From NCBI RefSeq assembly GCF_014199625.1, contig NZ_JACHNY010000004.1, positions 1 to 64,000 of the forward strand: a DNA stretch of 64,000 bases, read 5' to 3'. Of the stretch, positions 15,511 through 24,108 are shown one piece after another (position 1 is the first letter of the stretch; every line of letters begins with the position of its first letter). The DNA comes from Sphingomonas abaci (lineage in GTDB: Bacteria; Pseudomonadota; Alphaproteobacteria; Sphingomonadales; Sphingomonadaceae). A model generated the notes under the pieces. The model saw only the letters and a program-made list of their open reading frames with translations. It was not told the origin of the DNA and did no database searches. A program made the position numbers and the translations under genes.

Positions 15511-17337
15511 ATGATCGTGACGCCATATCGCCTTTCCCTTTCCGTATGCGCAGGGTCGCTGCTGGTCCTGTCAGTCGCACCGGCCCCCCAGGCGATCGCG
15601 CAGGTGTCCGCGCCGGCCACGCTGTCCGCCACGATCCTGCCGCCGGCCGCGCCATGGACGGGGGCGAGCGAACGCCTGATCGCGGCGGCCGACGATCCCT
15701 GGATCACGCCGGCTGAGGCGGCGGGCTTCCGCACGACTCCCACCTATGCCGAGGCCCGCGCCTGGCTGGAGCGGCTCGCCGCGGCTTCGCCGCTCGTCAC
15801 CGTGAAGCAATTCGGCCGCACGACAGAGGGGCGCGAGATGATCCTGGTCCGCGCCAGCAAGGGGGGCGCCGCGAAGCCCGTGGTGCTGGTGCAGGGCGGC
15901 ATCCATGCGGGCGAGATCGACGGCAAGGATGCCGGGCTGATGCTGCTGCGCGACATCGCGCTGCGCGGCAAGGACGCGCTGCTCGACCAGGTCGACCTGG
16001 TGTTCGTGCCGGTCTACAACATCGACGGCCACGAACAGCGCAGCGCCTATCATTATCCGCATATCCGCGGGCCCGCCGAAAAGGGCCGTGACGGCAATGC
16101 GCGCGGCATCGATCTCAACCGCGACTATGCCAAGCTCGACGCGCCCGAATCGCGCGCGATGGTCGGCCTGATCCGCGCGCTCGATCCGATCCTCTATATC
16201 GACTGCCACGTCAGCGAAGGCTTCGACATGCAGTATGACGTGACCTTCACCTATGCCGGATGGGGCCGATATGCGCGGCACCGCGCGACCGCCGGCTGGC
16301 TGGAGAGCCGCTTCGGCCCGGCGGTGTCGCGGGCGCTGACCCGCGCGGGCCATGTCCCGACCCTCTATCCCAGCCCGGTCGACACGCGCCGACCCGACCA
16401 GGGCATCCGCCAAAGCCCCGAAGGACCCCGCTACTCGACCGGCTATGGCGACTTCATCGGCATGCCGACGGTCTTGGTCGAGAACCATATGCTCAAGCCC
16501 TATCGCCGACGCGTGCTCGGCACCTACGTCCTGCTCGAAGCGGCGCTGAGGATCGCGGGCACCGACGCCGCCCGCATCGCCGCCGCCCGGGCCGAGGACC
16601 GCGCCAGCCGCCCGGCCGACCTGCTGACCCGCTGGTCGCCCGATCCCACGCCGGTCGGCTGGGTCGAGGATTTCAAGGGCGTGGCGTTCGACACCTATGT
16701 CTCGCCCGCCTCCGGCCGGCCGGAGCAGCGCTGGCTGGGCACGCCGATCAGCATCCGGATGCCGATCATCGGCCAGATCCCGACGGAGCGCGTCCGCCTG
16801 CCCAGGGCCTGGTGGGTGCCGCGCGAACAGAGCGAGGTGATCGAACGCCTGCGCCTGCACGGCATCGCCGTCGAGACGATCGCCGCCCCCCGCCGGCTGA
16901 GCGTCGACCGGGTCCGGCTGATCGATCCCCGGGTGACCCAGCCCCGCGAAGGGCGCTATCCGATCACCGCCGGCTTCGCGCATGAACGCGCCGAGCAGGT
17001 GATGCCGGCCGGCAGCGTGCGGGTGCCGGCCGACCAGCCGCTCGGGCTGCTGGCGGCGGCGCTGCTGGAGCCGGAAAGCCAGGATTCGTTCCTGGCCTGG
17101 GGCTTCTTCCCCGAGATGCTCGCTCCCGCGCCCGACACGGACGCCTTCGTCGTCGCCCGGCTTGGCGAGCATGTGCTGGCCACCGAGCCCGGGGTGAAGG
17201 CCGCGTTCGCGGCGAAGCTGCGCGCCGAACCGGCCTTCGCGGCCGATCCCGAGGCGCGGCTGGCCTGGCTCTATGCGCAGGCCGGGCCGGGCCATGCCTT
17301 CGTGCTGCGCTATCCGATCGCGCGCGAGGTGGATTGA
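15511..17337 (+). CDS. Secreted M14-family zinc metallocarboxypeptidase
   Basis: The protein is 608 residues from the ATG at 15511, chosen because it starts a proper signal peptide (basic start, hydrophobic core, cleavage near APQAIAQ). The carboxypeptidase domain follows. H132 and E135 lie in IHAGEIDGKD, and H233 in IDCHVSEGFD completes the zinc set. DLNRDY is the substrate-binding block, and E324 in VLVENHM is the likely catalytic Glu. A C-terminal region of about 260 residues is of unknown fold. It should trim peptides in the periplasm. The end overlaps the converging permease gene by 28 bases. Confidence 0.85.
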   Translation: MIVTPYRLSLSVCAGSLLVLSVAPAPQAIAQVSAPATLSATILPPAAPWTGASERLIAAADDPWITPAEAAGFRTTPTYAEARAWLERLAAASPLVTVKQFGRTTEGREMILVRASKGGAAKPVVLVQGGIHAGEIDGKDAGLMLLRDIALRGKDALLDQVDLVFVPVYNIDGHEQRSAYHYPHIRGPAEKGRDGNARGIDLNRDYAKLDAPESRAMVGLIRALDPILYIDCHVSEGFDMQYDVTFTYAGWGRYARHRATAGWLESRFGPAVSRALTRAGHVPTLYPSPVDTRRPDQGIRQSPEGPRYSTGYGDFIGMPTVLVENHMLKPYRRRVLGTYVLLEAALRIAGTDAARIAAARAEDRASRPADLLTRWSPDPTPVGWVEDFKGVAFDTYVSPASGRPEQRWLGTPISIRMPIIGQIPTERVRLPRAWWVPREQSEVIERLRLHGIAVETIAAPRRLSVDRVRLIDPRVTQPREGRYPITAGFAHERAEQVMPAGSVRVPADQPLGLLAAALLEPESQDSFLAWGFFPEMLAPAPDTDAFVVARLGEHVLATEPGVKAAFAAKLRAEPAFAADPEARLAWLYAQAGPGHAFVLRYPIAREVD

Positions 17338-18602
17338 CGCCGGGCCTCGGCGCGGTCGTCGAAGCGCGGCGCGCGGCCGAAGTCGGCCCGGCCGAACGGC
17401 CGGTCGTGGAAGACATAGTCGTAGTAGAAGGATCGCAGCCGGGCGTGGAAGGCGCGGATGCGGTCCTGATAGGCCAGTTGCGCGGCCAGGTCGGTCCGCG
17501 CCAGCCGGGTCAGGAGCGCCTGCACCCCGACCGAAGGCAGCAGCCAGCCAAGCGCGCGGCCCGCCCGGTCGCGCCGCTCCAGCGCCGCGCGATAGGCGCG
17601 AGCACGGGGCGCGACCGCCTCGTCGCCATTCTGGTGGAAAGCGAGATACCATTTATAATGGAAGTCGGCGCCCAGCGGCGGCGAGTCCGACCATTCCGGA
17701 TGCGCGGCGTAGAAGCGCCGCATCGTCGCCGCGCGCGGGATGTCCCAGGCATGGTTGACGACCTCGCGCTGCGCCAGCGCGATCTCGGCGCCCTGCCCGA
17801 CCGGGACCAGCCGGTCGATCACGACATGGCCCAGGGTCGGCACGATCAGCACCAGCACCAGCCAGGCGGCGGCCAGCGTCGCGGCATTGGCGACCGAGGT
17901 CCAGCGCAGCCGTCCGACCAGGGCGGCGAGCGCGATCCAGAACAGCAGATAGGCGAGGATCGCGCCCAGCACGAGCAGGACGACGCCGAACGCCACCCCC
18001 TCGGCCAGCGCCGCCACCGCGAACGGCAGGCCGAGCGTCGCCCAGAGCAGGACCAGCCGCAGCCCGGTCCGCCGCCGCCACAGCGCCGCACCGCCGCGCG
18101 GCAGCGCGTCGAGCGTCCGTTGCCGACCCGCCTCGCGCTCGCCCGACACCAGGTCGTGAAACAGCGCGATGACGAACAGCGGCGCCAGGAACACCAGCAC
18201 GAAGGCGAAGTCGAAGCGCCCGGCCAGCGCGATCTGGGGATTGAAGATGTCGCCGTCCTGGATCTGCGCCTCCAGCCCCAGCGCGCGGACCCGCAGCATG
18301 TACGGCGCGACGTCGCGCATCCCCAACGCGGCGAAGGCGAGCGGCGCGGGCGCGTCCCAGGTCGGATGGAAGCTGTAATAGGCGGCGCTGCCGGCATCCT
18401 TGGTCCGGTCGACATAATCGGCGACCGCGCCGATATCCTCGGCCTGCGCCGCCGGGATCGCGGCGATGGCGGCGCGTTGCCGCGCGACCTCGGCCATGCC
18501 GGTGGCGACCGCCGCGACGCTCAGCAGCGCGAGCAGGACCAGGGCGAAGGCGCTCGGCCGCTGGCGCAGCAGCAGGCGCAGTTCATGCCGCCAAAGAGTC
18601 AT
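17310..18602 (-). CDS. ABC-2 type permease with DUF3526-like region (second permease)
   Basis: The 430-residue protein starts MTLWRHELRLLLRQRPSAF with one N-terminal membrane segment. A large extracytoplasmic region and about five further membrane segments clustered in the middle follow. The C-terminal part of about 150 residues (RFYAAHPEWSD, FHYKWYLAFHQNGD) is characteristic of DUF3526 permeases. The start overlaps the previous permease stop (ATGA). With its partner permease and the ATPase it forms an exporter of unknown substrate. The neighbouring periplasmic peptidase makes a peptide a possible cargo, but this is speculation. Confidence 0.75.
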   Translation of the reverse strand: MTLWRHELRLLLRQRPSAFALVLLALLSVAAVATGMAEVARQRAAIAAIPAAQAEDIGAVADYVDRTKDAGSAAYYSFHPTWDAPAPLAFAALGMRDVAPYMLRVRALGLEAQIQDGDIFNPQIALAGRFDFAFVLVFLAPLFVIALFHDLVSGEREAGRQRTLDALPRGGAALWRRRTGLRLVLLWATLGLPFAVAALAEGVAFGVVLLVLGAILAYLLFWIALAALVGRLRWTSVANAATLAAAWLVLVLIVPTLGHVVIDRLVPVGQGAEIALAQREVVNHAWDIPRAATMRRFYAAHPEWSDSPPLGADFHYKWYLAFHQNGDEAVAPRARAYRAALERRDRAGRALGWLLPSVGVQALLTRLARTDLAAQLAYQDRIRAFHARLRSFYYDYVFHDRPFGRADFGRAPRFDDRAEARRQSTSRAIG

Positions 18603-20038
18603 CGGCCCGCTCCCAACCGGCGGGTGGCCCATCCCAGCAGGGCGGAGGCGGCGACCAGCCACAGGCCCAGCATGGCCAGGCCGGGCAGCGCCGCCCGCGC
18701 CAGCGTCGCCCCCGTCGGCGCGACGAAGCGGAAATCGGGAAGCGCCTGCCAATGCGCCGCGCCGATCCGCTTGCGCCGGTCGGCCCCGGCATCGGTCGCA
18801 CTGTCGTCGGCATAGGTGACGGCCTCCGCCTGCATCCGGTTGAGCCGCTGGACCAGCGCATAGCGATAGGCCTCGGCCTGTTCGAGGAAGCGGCGGTGCG
18901 CGGCGAAGTCGGTGCCCGCCGCCGCCATCGACAGGCCGCGCAGCGCGATGGCCGGACTGAGCAGCCCGGCGGCATCCACCATGGCGTTCTGCCGGGCTTG
19001 GGCGGCGAAGCTCTGCGCGGCATAGAGGTCGAACAGCGCGGCGCTCAGCCGCTCGCCCTCCAGCGCCAGCAGACCCTTGTAGTTGAACGGCAGATCCTCG
19101 ACCCGCTCGACCCGATGGCGGTCGAGCAGCGCCTGTCTGAACCGGGTGAAATGGGGATCGTCGGGATCGTGGCTGTCGCCCATCCGCCGCAGGTCGCGCG
19201 CGATCGCGACCTCGGTCTGCAAGCGGTTGCGCAGCGGCACCGCGCCGCCGGCCAGATCGGGCACCGCGCGGGGCAGCAGCACGCTGGTCACCGCCCATAG
19301 CGCGACCAGCACCAGCAGCGCATCGCGGCTGCGCCGCACCACCGCCGAGACGAGCAGGATCAGCACCACCCACAAGCCCAGATAGAGGCCATAGCCCAGC
19401 GCGATCGTCAGCATCGGCAGTGCCAGCGCGCCCGGCTGGCCGGCGATGAGCAGCAGGCCGAGCATCGCCGGCGCCGCCGCCGCCAGCGCCACCGCGCCCA
19501 GTGCGAGCAGCTTGCCCGCCACCAATTGTCGCCGCGACGCGCCCTGCAGCATCAGCAGGCGCAGCGTGCCGCGCTCGGTCTCGCGCGCCAGGCTGCCGAA
19601 GCCCAGGAAGACCAGCAGCAGAGGCGCGACGATCTGGAGCACGAAGGCGGGCGTCAACTGGCCGAAGCGGATCAGCAGCGAGCTTTGCCGCACGTCACCG
19701 AAATTGGCGGTGTTCTGCCGATGCCCCTCCAGGAACATGCTGTTGCCGGTGAAGGCGTCGACGCCGGGGTCGAAGGCCGCGAGCGGACCGAGCGGGCGGA
19801 AGAGGAAATGGCCATAATGCACCATCCGGTGCGGATGCCGGTCGGGTTGCGCGTCGAAGGCGCGTTCGGCCGCGTGCTGGTGCCGCGCGCGCCGTTCAGC
19901 GATCGCGCGCTGGTGCGACCAGCTGCTCGCGACCGCCGCCCCGGTGAGCAGCAGGATCAGCGCGAAGGCGATCAGCGCGACCCGGTTGCGCAGCATCAGC
20001 CGCAATTCGTCGCGGGCGATCAGGCGCACGATCCTCAT
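18599..20038 (-). CDS. ABC-2 type permease with DUF3526-like region (first permease)
   Basis: The 479-residue protein shares the topology of the downstream gene: MRIVRLIARDELRLMLRNR, one membrane segment, a periplasmic loop, a cluster of membrane segments, then a soluble stretch (HFTRFRQALLDRHRVERVED) and a last helix before LGWATRRLGAGR. Paired DUF3526 permeases commonly form the membrane part of NosF-like ABC exporters. The start overlaps the ATPase stop and the stop overlaps the next start by four bases each, giving a tightly coupled operon. Confidence 0.75.
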   Translation of the reverse strand: MRIVRLIARDELRLMLRNRVALIAFALILLLTGAAVASSWSHQRAIAERRARHQHAAERAFDAQPDRHPHRMVHYGHFLFRPLGPLAAFDPGVDAFTGNSMFLEGHRQNTANFGDVRQSSLLIRFGQLTPAFVLQIVAPLLLVFLGFGSLARETERGTLRLLMLQGASRRQLVAGKLLALGAVALAAAAPAMLGLLLIAGQPGALALPMLTIALGYGLYLGLWVVLILLVSAVVRRSRDALLVLVALWAVTSVLLPRAVPDLAGGAVPLRNRLQTEVAIARDLRRMGDSHDPDDPHFTRFRQALLDRHRVERVEDLPFNYKGLLALEGERLSAALFDLYAAQSFAAQARQNAMVDAAGLLSPAIALRGLSMAAAGTDFAAHRRFLEQAEAYRYALVQRLNRMQAEAVTYADDSATDAGADRRKRIGAAHWQALPDFRFVAPTGATLARAALPGLAMLGLWLVAASALLGWATRRLGAGR

Positions 20039-20760
20039 GCGGCGACCTGGAATCGGGCATGGAGCGCACGCACGTCGAACCGCTCGGGCCCGCACGCCGC
20101 GACCCGGTGGGCGACGCGGCCGGCTTCGAGGACGGCGATCTCGTCGGCGACGTCGGCGGCGCTGAGCAGGTCGTGCGTCACCATCAGCACGGCGGTGCCG
20201 CGTTCGCGCACCGCGGACAACAGTCCGTTGAAGTCCGCCGTCGCGCGCGGGTCGAGCCCCGAGGTCGGTTCGTCGAGCAGCAGGACCGGCACGGCCCGCA
20301 GCAGCGCGACCGCGATCGCCACCTTCTGCCGCATCCCCTTGGAGAAGCCGGCCAGCCGCTGGTCCCAGGCGCGTTCCTGCAACCCGGCCGCGCGCAAGGC
20401 GTCGACGATCGCGGCCCGCCCGTGCCGCTCGTCGCTCAGCGCCAGCAGGTAATCGGCATTCTCCACCGCCGAGAGATGCGCGTACAGCGCCACGTTTTCG
20501 GGCAGATAGGCGATGTGGCGGCGCGCCGCGTCGGGGGCGGCGCCCGGATCGATCCCGCAAACCGCGACCCGGCCCGATCGCGCGCGCGTGAAGCCCAGCA
20601 GCGTCGACAGGGTCGTCGACTTGCCCGCGCCATTGCCGCCCAGCAGCGCGGTGATGCGGCCAGCGCCGACGCCCAGCGTCAGGCCATCGAGCACGGGCTG
20701 ATCGCCATAGGCGACGGTCAGATCCTCGATCAGGATCGGCGCGGATGATGGGAGCGACAT
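20035..20760 (-). CDS. ABC transporter ATP-binding protein of the DUF3526 exporter
   Basis: The 241-residue ATPase has Walker A GGNGAGKST (about 41-49) and a Q-loop region near YLPENVALY. The signature reads FSKGMRQK, the NosF/ABC-2 exporter variant of LSGGQ. Walker B is VLLLDEPTSGLDP, with H-loop VTHD. It powers the two permeases encoded downstream by coupled translation. A likely promoter lies in the AT-rich stretch at 20800-20835, upstream of its start. Confidence 0.88.
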   Translation of the reverse strand: MSLPSSAPILIEDLTVAYGDQPVLDGLTLGVGAGRITALLGGNGAGKSTTLSTLLGFTRARSGRVAVCGIDPGAAPDAARRHIAYLPENVALYAHLSAVENADYLLALSDERHGRAAIVDALRAAGLQERAWDQRLAGFSKGMRQKVAIAVALLRAVPVLLLDEPTSGLDPRATADFNGLLSAVRERGTAVLMVTHDLLSAADVADEIAVLEAGRVAHRVAACGPERFDVRALHARFQVAA

Positions 20761-20865
20761 GACGACCTCGATGCTCGGCGATCGGGCGTCTGTGCCGCAT
20801 CACACGTGCAGATACAACATAACATTACAGCACCGATCTGAACCATGCGTGCCGCCCGGGCCCCG

Positions 20866-21816
20866 TCAGACGATCGGCAGCCCCGCCTTGCGCACCGCCG
20901 CGACATAGGCGCGCATCCCGCGTTCGGCGCGGGCGCTGAGCGCCAGGAAGGCGCGGCGGCGGTCGGCGGGATCGGGATGGCGTTCGAGCAGCCCCGCCTC
21001 GGTGAGTCGGCCGATCCAGCGCAGCGCGGTGGTCGACGGCACCGCCGCGGCGATGCACAGGCTGGAGACCGAAACGCGATTCCGCTCCAGCCGGGCCGCG
21101 AACAGGTCGAGCAGCATGTCCCAGGCCGGGTCCTCGAACAGGGTCTTGCCCAGGAAGGTCTCGCGCATCCGCCGGGCGCGGATGGTCTGGCGGATCATGT
21201 GCGGATCGATGTCGACGGCGATCGGTTCGATGCTGAAGCTCTGGCGGCGGTCGCCGACCTCGTCGTCGTCGTCGCCGATCTCGCGGTCGCGCGTGGCCAG
21301 GCGGGTCAGCAGTTCGGCGATCCGCGCGATCTCCGCATTCACCCGGCGCAACCGCTCGCCGTCATCCTCGCGCCAGCGGTCGGACAGGCCGTCCTCCAGC
21401 GCCATCCGCCCCGCCACCGCCAGTTCGCCGACCCATTCGGCGAAGCTTATGTCGCAGAGCAACTGCACCCGAAGCCCGATCAAGGCGCCGGCCACCATGT
21501 CGATCTGGCTTTCCGAAAAGGTCGCGACGACATGCAGGTCGTCGCGTTCGGCCACGTCGCGGATCGCCGGCAGCGCCGCGCCCAGACGGTCGTCGTCGAC
21601 CCCCTCCGCGACCAGCATCAGCACCGGCCGGTCGATCACCGCCGCACCCAGGTCGGAGGCATAGGACCAGTCGACGGCATGGACCAGCCGGCCACCGGCA
21701 TAGCTGATCACCTCCGCCGCCTCGGTCCGCGCGCCTGGCGTCGCGATCAGCACCACGTCGAATGCCGGGCCCGGCGCTGCACCGTCGATCACCCCATGTC
21801 CCCTATCACCGCCCAT
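20866..21816 (-). CDS. Winged-helix (MarR-like) DNA-binding protein with N-terminal receiver-like half
   Basis: The 316-residue protein has two parts. The first 150 residues alternate strands and helices (FDVVLIATPGARTEAAEVIS, DRPVLMLVAEG) like a degenerate receiver or Rossmann domain, but I see no phosphorylation set. The last 110 residues are a MarR-type winged helix (SLCIAAAVPSTTALRWIGRL, then LLERHPDPADRRRAFLALS). A charged linker with a DDDDE run joins them. Its start overlaps the pntB stop by one base (TGATG), so it is coupled to the transhydrogenase operon and may sense or regulate redox functions. Confidence 0.65.
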   Translation of the reverse strand: MGGDRGHGVIDGAAPGPAFDVVLIATPGARTEAAEVISYAGGRLVHAVDWSYASDLGAAVIDRPVLMLVAEGVDDDRLGAALPAIRDVAERDDLHVVATFSESQIDMVAGALIGLRVQLLCDISFAEWVGELAVAGRMALEDGLSDRWREDDGERLRRVNAEIARIAELLTRLATRDREIGDDDDEVGDRRQSFSIEPIAVDIDPHMIRQTIRARRMRETFLGKTLFEDPAWDMLLDLFAARLERNRVSVSSLCIAAAVPSTTALRWIGRLTEAGLLERHPDPADRRRAFLALSARAERGMRAYVAAVRKAGLPIV

Positions 21817-23249
21817 CAGCCCAGGGCCTTGACGATCTCCTCCACCATCTTCTTCGCATCGGCAAGCAGCATCATCGTATTGTCGCGATAGAAAAGCGCG
21901 TTGTCGACGCCAGCATAGCCGACACCACCCATAGATCGCTTGATGAACAATACGTTACGGGCTTTTTCGACATCGAGCACCGGCATCCCGTAGATCGGCG
22001 ACGACTTGTCGGTCTTGGCGGCGGGATTGGTGACATCGTTGGCGCCGATGACGAACGCCACGTCGGTCTGCGCGAAATCGCCGTTGATGTCTTCCAGTTC
22101 GAAGACCTCGTCATAGGGAACATTGGCCTCGGCCAGCAGCACGTTCATATGACCGGGCATGCGGCCGGCGACCGGATGGATGGCGTATTTGACGCGCACC
22201 CCCTGCGCCTTCAGCCGATCGGCCATCTCGCGCAGCACATGCTGCGCCTGCGCCACCGCCATGCCGTATCCCGGCACGATCACCACCTGTTCGGCCTGGC
22301 TCATCAGGAAGGCGGCGTCCTCGGCCGATCCGCGCTTCCACGGCCGATCGATCGCCGTCCCGCCCCCGCCGGCATCCGACACCGCGCCAAAGCCGCCGGC
22401 GATCACGCTTACGAAGCTGCGATTCATCGCGCGGCACATGATGTAGGACAGGATCGCGCCCGACGCGCCGACCAGCGCGCCGGTGATGATCATCGCGCCA
22501 TTGCCGAGCGTGAAGCCCATCGCCGCCGCCGCCCAGCCCGAATAGCTGTTCAGCATCGACACCACGACCGGCATGTCCGCGCCGCCGATCGGCACGATCA
22601 GCAGGAAGCCGATGGCGAAGGACAGGAGGGTGATCGTCCAGAACGCCCAGGGCGCCTGGCTTTGCGCGAACAGCGCGACCAGCAGCCCGATCGCGACCAG
22701 GATCGCCAGGTTGATCGCATGGCGCGCCGGCAGCAGGATCGGCGTGCCGCCCATATTGCCGTTGAGCTTCAGGAAGGCGATGACGCTGCCCGAGAAGGTG
22801 ATCGCGCCGATCGCCACGCCCAGCGCCATCTCGACCCGGCTGGCGATGTGGATCGTGGCGAAGGGCGGGCCGATCATCGGCGTCACCAGCTCGGCGATGC
22901 CGAACGCCATCGGGTTGAGGTACGCCGCGATCCCGACCAGCACCGCCGCCAGCCCGACCAGCGAGTGGAAGGCGGCGACCAGTTGCGGCATCGCCGTCAT
23001 CGCGATCCGCCGGGCGGTGACGATGCCGATCGCGCCGCCCACCGCGATGGCCGCCAGCATCTCGGGCAGCGACGCGATCTCGTGCGTGACCAATGTGGTG
23101 ACGACCGCGATCGTCATGCCGACCATGCCCAACCGGTTGCCGCGCTGGCTGCTAGCCGGGCTGGACAGGCCGCGCAGCGCCAGGATGAAGCACACCCCCG
23201 CGACCAGATAGGCGAAGGCCACCCAGGGGTTGGCCGCTACCTCATGCAT
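21816..23249 (-). CDS. pntB: NAD(P) transhydrogenase subunit beta
   Basis: The 477-residue protein combines a membrane domain (dII, nine or so helices in residues 1-265) with the NADP(H)-binding dIII at the C-terminus. Key blocks include VPGYGMAVAQAQHV, IHPVAGRMPGHMNVLLAEA, VIGANDVTNPAA and VLFIKRSMGGVGYAGVDNALF, all classic PntB dIII signatures. It couples proton entry to hydride transfer from NADH to NADP+. Fifty bases separate it from pntAB, and the stop overlaps the start of the winged-helix gene. Confidence 0.95.
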   Translation of the reverse strand: MHEVAANPWVAFAYLVAGVCFILALRGLSSPASSQRGNRLGMVGMTIAVVTTLVTHEIASLPEMLAAIAVGGAIGIVTARRIAMTAMPQLVAAFHSLVGLAAVLVGIAAYLNPMAFGIAELVTPMIGPPFATIHIASRVEMALGVAIGAITFSGSVIAFLKLNGNMGGTPILLPARHAINLAILVAIGLLVALFAQSQAPWAFWTITLLSFAIGFLLIVPIGGADMPVVVSMLNSYSGWAAAAMGFTLGNGAMIITGALVGASGAILSYIMCRAMNRSFVSVIAGGFGAVSDAGGGGTAIDRPWKRGSAEDAAFLMSQAEQVVIVPGYGMAVAQAQHVLREMADRLKAQGVRVKYAIHPVAGRMPGHMNVLLAEANVPYDEVFELEDINGDFAQTDVAFVIGANDVTNPAAKTDKSSPIYGMPVLDVEKARNVLFIKRSMGGVGYAGVDNALFYRDNTMMLLADAKKMVEEIVKALG

Positions 23250-23300
23250 TCCGCCTCTCCCCCCTCACTGGCCCGGTCATCGCGATGGTGTCGCCTCCGC

Positions 23301-23591
23301 TCACTTGGCGGGGCGCTCCTTCTTCTTGTACATGGCGAGCATCCGCTGCGTGACCGCGAAGCCGCCGAAGATGTTGATGCTGGCCAGCACGACCGCCACC
23401 AGCCCCAGCCCCTTGGCCATGCCCGATCCGGCCGCCGCGGCGGCGACCAGCGCGCCGACGATGATGACCGAGGAGATGGCGTTGGTCACCGCCATCAACG
23501 GCGTGTGCAGCGCCGGCGTCACCGACCAGACGACGAAATAGCCGACGAAACACGCCAGCACGAAGATGGAGAGGATGGCGATGAAGGTCAT
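23301..23591 (-). CDS. pntAB: NAD(P) transhydrogenase subunit alpha-2 (membrane part)
   Basis: The 96-residue protein carries three or four membrane helices and the conserved YFVVWSVTPALHTPLMAVTN block near residue 20. The GGFAVTQRMLAMYKKK end is typical of the PntAB membrane subunit in organisms with a split alpha chain. It forms the proton channel with PntB. Its ATG overlaps the TGA of an inserted DUF559 gene (ATGA), so its translation now depends on, or is coupled to, that foreign-looking frame. Confidence 0.92.
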   Translation of the reverse strand: MTFIAILSIFVLACFVGYFVVWSVTPALHTPLMAVTNAISSVIIVGALVAAAAAGSGMAKGLGLVAVVLASINIFGGFAVTQRMLAMYKKKERPAK

Positions 23592-23944
23592 TGCGGCAGC
23601 TCCGTCGCGTGCAGGATCGCGGTTAGGACATCGTCCGGTGTTTTCAGCATGACGGTGGCTGGAACGCGCAGCGTAGCGATACCCCGCGCCCGGAACCACG
23701 CGTCACGCTCGGCATCCCGTTCGGGTCGATCGCCGCGATCCTGCGCCTCACCGTCGATATCGACGATCAACCGCGCCTCGTGGCAGTAGAAGTCCGCCGC
23801 ATAAAGGCCAGCCGGGTGCTGTCGGCGGAACTTCAGCCCATTCGGCCGCTGCCGCAATATCCGCCACAGCAGGATTTCAGACAGGGACATGGACTGTCGA
23901 AGTTGACGTGCCTGCGTCTTTGCAGCCGGACTTCCCTGCAGCAC
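23588..23944 (-). CDS. DUF559 family, restriction-endonuclease-like protein
   Basis: The 118-residue protein has the DUF559 layout. TQARQLRQSMSLSEILLWRILR opens the domain, then LKFRRQHPAGLYAADFYC and RLIVDIDGEAQD follow. The acidic D and E positions resemble the vsr/PD-(D/E)XK nuclease core. A conserved R-A-R-G-I-A-T-L-R-V stretch ends the domain. Family members are found beside many unrelated genes, and no biochemical role is settled. It sits between pntAA and pntAB, directly after a palindromic repeat, which suggests insertion as a repeat-plus-gene unit. The downstream pntAB start overlaps its stop. Confidence 0.8.
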   Translation of the reverse strand: MLQGSPAAKTQARQLRQSMSLSEILLWRILRQRPNGLKFRRQHPAGLYAADFYCHEARLIVDIDGEAQDRGDRPERDAERDAWFRARGIATLRVPATVMLKTPDDVLTAILHATELPQ

Positions 23945-23950
23945 GTTCTA

Positions 23951-24094
23951 ACTCCTCCCCTGCAAGGGGAGGGGGACCGGCGCGCAGCGACCGTGGAGGG
24001 GTGCCCCCGCTAGCGACGATGCGCACCCTCGCCACCGGTGACACCCCTCCGTCATGCGCTGTGCGCGCGACACCTCCCCTGCAAGGGGAGGAAT
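23951..24094. repeat. Paired identical 19-base palindromes bounding an intergenic repeat
   Basis: CCTCCCCTGCAAGGGGAGG occurs at 23954-23972 and again at 24073-24091. Each copy can form an eight-pair hairpin with a three-base loop. The roughly 100 bases between them contain a GGTGACACCCCTCCGTC-type segment near 24038 and a partly complementary stretch near 23990. Such REP-like units are common between genes in related bacteria, by my recollection of the pattern. Here the unit lies in the middle of the pnt operon, in front of the DUF559 gene. Confidence 0.8.
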
Positions 24095-24108
24095 AAGGCG
24101 CCATCCCC

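Noticed and set aside
15571..17652. Long minus-strand frame opposite the M14 peptidase
   Set aside because: It has no recognisable domain and the plus strand has a complete signal peptide and catalytic set. Only the converging permease end (from 17310) is real on the minus strand.
21762..23789. Long open frame antisense to pntB
   Set aside because: It mirrors pntB exactly, has an extreme His/Arg/Asp/Gln composition and no ribosome site.
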